From: Saprospiraceae bacterium
GTDB taxonomy: Bacteria > Bacteroidota > Bacteroidia > Chitinophagales > Saprospiraceae
NCBI GenBank assembly: GCA_016787375.1
Contig: JAEUUM010000324.1
Location: forward strand, 1 to 8,077
Reading direction: 5' to 3'
Length of the DNA stretch: 8,077 nucleotides
Made by a program: the position numbers and the translations under genes. Every line of letters begins with the position of its first letter. Positions within the stretch are counted from its first letter, which is position 1. Below are positions 6,403 to 8,077 of this stretch, piece after piece. A model generated the notes under the pieces. That model saw nothing but the letters and a program-made list of their open reading frames with translations. It made no database searches and had not been told where the DNA came from.

Positions 6403-7236
6403 ATGTCAAACAACTTGTTAAAAGGAAAAAAAGGCATCATTTTCGGTGCACTCGATGAACAGTCAATTGCCTGGAAGGTAGCAGAAAGAGCTGTTGAGGA
6501 AGGCGCTCAAATCACCTTAACCAATGCTCCTGTCGCCATGCGTTTTGGCGAAATCTACAAACTTGCAGAAAAACTCAATGCGGAAGTTATTCCTGCAGAT
6601 GCAACTGAATTAGCTGACCTTGAACAATTGGTTGACAAGTCAATTGAATCATTTGGCGGGCAAAAAATTGATTTTGTTTTGCATTCCATAGGCATGTCTA
6701 TCAATGTCCGCAAGAAGAAAGATTACACAGATCTCAATTATGAATGGATGCAAAAATCATTTGATGTTTCAGCAATATCATTTCATAAATTGATGCAAGT
6801 TCTTTACAAAAAAGATGCTGTCAATGATTGGGGTTCTATATTAGCCTTGACTTATATTGCTGCACAACGATCCTTCCCGGATTACAGCGAAATGGCCGAG
6901 GCAAAAGCTTTGCTTGAGTCTTTCGCCAGAAGTTTTGGCTATCATTATGGAGTAAAAAGACATGTCAGGGTCAATACCATCAGTCAGTCACCAACCGTCA
7001 CAACTGCCGGTAGCGGCGTGAAGGGATTTACTGAATTTTTCCAATATGCTGATAAGATGTCACCGCTTGGCAATGCATCTGCACTTGATTGTGCCAATTA
7101 TTGCGTATCTATGTTCAGTGATTTTACACGTATGGTTACCATGCAAAACTTGTTCCATGACGGTGGATTCTCAAGTATGGGTATGAGCCCTGCGATTCTT
7201 GACTGGAATCCGGGTGCAAATACCGGAGAGGAGTAA
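6403..7236 (+). CDS. fabI: Enoyl-[acyl-carrier-protein] reductase (NADH), FabI
   Basis: A complete 277-residue member of the short-chain dehydrogenase superfamily. It reduces trans-2-enoyl-ACP to acyl-ACP in the last step of each type II fatty-acid elongation cycle, in the cytoplasm. The N-terminal Rossmann strand GKKGIIFGALDEQSIAW (8-24) is the FabI form of the nucleotide-binding loop. FVLHSIGMS matches the cofactor-contacting strand FVHSIG of Escherichia coli FabI. The catalytic residues are Tyr151, Tyr161 and Lys168, in the FabI spacing Y-x9-Y-x6-K (LTYIAAQ, then PDYSEMAEAK). The substrate-loop region reads ISQSPTVTTAGSGVKGF where E. coli has SAGPIRT; such a form is, as far as I recall, usual for Bacteroidota FabI. 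The C-terminal VTMQNLFHDGGFSSMGM closes the fold. This is a likely triclosan-type target, although sensitivity cannot be read from sequence. It lies 45 bp after recN and 3 bp before the porin gene. Confidence 0.96.
   Translation: MSNNLLKGKKGIIFGALDEQSIAWKVAERAVEEGAQITLTNAPVAMRFGEIYKLAEKLNAEVIPADATELADLEQLVDKSIESFGGQKIDFVLHSIGMSINVRKKKDYTDLNYEWMQKSFDVSAISFHKLMQVLYKKDAVNDWGSILALTYIAAQRSFPDYSEMAEAKALLESFARSFGYHYGVKRHVRVNTISQSPTVTTAGSGVKGFTEFFQYADKMSPLGNASALDCANYCVSMFSDFTRMVTMQNLFHDGGFSSMGMSPAILDWNPGANTGEE
7225..7233 (+). promoter_or_regulatory. Purine-rich Shine-Dalgarno-like site for the porin gene
   Basis: GGAGAGGAG overlaps the last codons of fabI and ends 6 bp before the ATG at 7240. Such a strong Shine-Dalgarno match is unlike the A-rich leaders of the other genes in the window. 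It also encodes the fabI C-terminus, so it may be coincidental; translational coupling to fabI is equally possible. Confidence 0.35.
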
Positions 7237-7239
7237 AGA

Positions 7240-8077
7240 ATGATGCGATTTGCTTTAATTTTGGTGTTAAACGTTTGGTTTTTGATGCTTAATGCACAGG
7301 ACAGCTTACGTTTGAAGCCATCTTTGTTACCATTGTCAAGTGATACCAATCTGATAACGCTCTATCAAGTTTTTTCAGATCAGCCAACCGGTATCTTAAA
7401 TTTTAGGGAATTCCCTGATGATTTTCAGCAAGTAGATCCTTGCTGGCAAAACGGTTTGTTTTATGCTAATCTTGGCAATATAGGCAGTTCACACAAATCG
7501 CTCGTGTATGATGCTGTACCGGATATTGGTTTCGATATGGGTTTTCATGCTTTTGATCTGTATCAGTTGCGCACTGAGAGGGCTATCTTTTACAAGGGCT
7601 TAAGACCTTACACCAGAGTTTTTTATACCCAAATGTCAGGCCAAAACAATGGTCTGTTCAGAGGTACATATGGACGGGAATTATCAAAAAACCTCACCTT
7701 GCACCTTGACTACAGTCGCATTTCGCATCTTGGGTTTTATCAAAGACAAAAAGTTAAGCATACAGGCTTAACATTGGGTTTGTGGTATCAGGGGACACAA
7801 AATCGATACAAGGCTTGGTTGATGTATGGCTCCAATTACAACACTCAACAGGACAATGGAGGCATTTCTACTGATACCTTGTTCGATCAGGAATTATATG
7901 CACAACGGGATGCAATACCCATAAAATTAAGCAACGCCGATACCCGTTATGTGCAGTACGAAGCTAATTTTGCTCACTTATACAGCTTGATTGACCCAAA
8001 AAAGACTGGACTTTTGAATTTGGTCCACAAGATCAAATACATCAAACAACAGTATAAGTTTTCAGACCAAAATCAAA
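7240..8077 (+). CDS. Putative outer-membrane porin (3' partial)
   Basis: The frame opens at ATG 7240 (a second ATG is at 7243) and stays open to the end of the window, giving 279 complete codons with the C-terminus missing. Residues 1-19 are a Sec signal peptide (MMRFALILVLNVWFLMLNA), with likely cleavage before Gln20. The mature part shows alternating aromatic/polar beta-strand segments, as in outer-membrane barrels: RPYTRVFYTQMSGQ, NLTLHLDYSRISHLGFYQRQ, LTLGLWYQG and RYKAWLMYGSN, with NGGI in a turn. This pattern fits the Bacteroidota 'putative porin' family (PF14121, Porin_10) from memory; members are typically around 600 residues or more, so about half is visible. Substrate and pore activity are unproven for the family. 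The start lies 3 bp after the fabI stop, so the two are surely co-transcribed. Fairly sure of an outer-membrane beta-barrel, less sure of the exact family. Confidence 0.8.
   Translation, partial: MMRFALILVLNVWFLMLNAQDSLRLKPSLLPLSSDTNLITLYQVFSDQPTGILNFREFPDDFQQVDPCWQNGLFYANLGNIGSSHKSLVYDAVPDIGFDMGFHAFDLYQLRTERAIFYKGLRPYTRVFYTQMSGQNNGLFRGTYGRELSKNLTLHLDYSRISHLGFYQRQKVKHTGLTLGLWYQGTQNRYKAWLMYGSNYNTQQDNGGISTDTLFDQELYAQRDAIPIKLSNADTRYVQYEANFAHLYSLIDPKKTGLLNLVHKIKYIKQQYKFSDQNQ

Noticed and set aside
7098..7349. An 83-codon minus-strand frame over the fabI end and porin start
   Set aside because: It overlaps two well-supported plus-strand genes and has no recognisable features.
1..8077. CRISPR array, tRNA or rRNA, transposase or phage genes
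   Set aside because: No regularly spaced repeats, no cloverleaf-like sequence, and no coding region resembling mobile-element proteins was seen.

Overview
The window looks like a chromosomal segment from a low-GC member of the Bacteroidota, perhaps a saprospiral or flavobacterial lineage. Three things point there. The first gene ends in a type IX secretion (T9SS) C-terminal sorting domain, a system confined to that phylum. Starts are preceded by A-rich leaders rather than Shine-Dalgarno sequences, and several follow boxes like the phylum's TAnnTTTG promoter element. The last gene belongs to a Bacteroidota-type putative outer-membrane porin family.

Layout from left to right. Positions 1-1038 hold the 3' part of a secreted T9SS cargo protein of unknown function. 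A short spacer leads to a small PhnB-like VOC (glyoxalase-fold) protein at 1306-1731. A 401-bp gene-free stretch follows and contains an 11-bp perfect inverted repeat. Next come two co-directional membrane-protein genes: a DoxX-like protein with a C-terminal extension (2133-2708) and an unassigned protein with about four membrane segments (2769-3359). They converge on a minus-strand gene for a VOC-fold protein that carries an N-terminal signal peptide or anchor (3460-3987). A terminator-like hairpin with a T tract lies between the converging genes. A gene-free region of about 710 bp (3988-4698) contains several stem-loops, one of them strong and nested.

The right half is a compact housekeeping block on the plus strand: recN (DNA double-strand-break repair, SMC-like ATPase), fabI (enoyl-ACP reductase of fatty-acid synthesis), and a putative porin gene that starts 3 bp after fabI and runs off the window. 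recN has a perfect TAnnTTTG box 18 bp before its ATG. fabI has a one-mismatch version of the box, so it may be transcribed both by read-through from recN and from its own promoter. fabI and the porin are almost certainly co-transcribed.

I do not see a clear new multi-gene system. The parts least explained are the signal-peptide-bearing VOC protein, the pair of membrane proteins, the unassigned T9SS cargo, and the structured intergenic DNA upstream of recN and downstream of the first VOC gene. There are no recognisable tRNA or rRNA genes, CRISPR arrays, transposase genes or phage genes.
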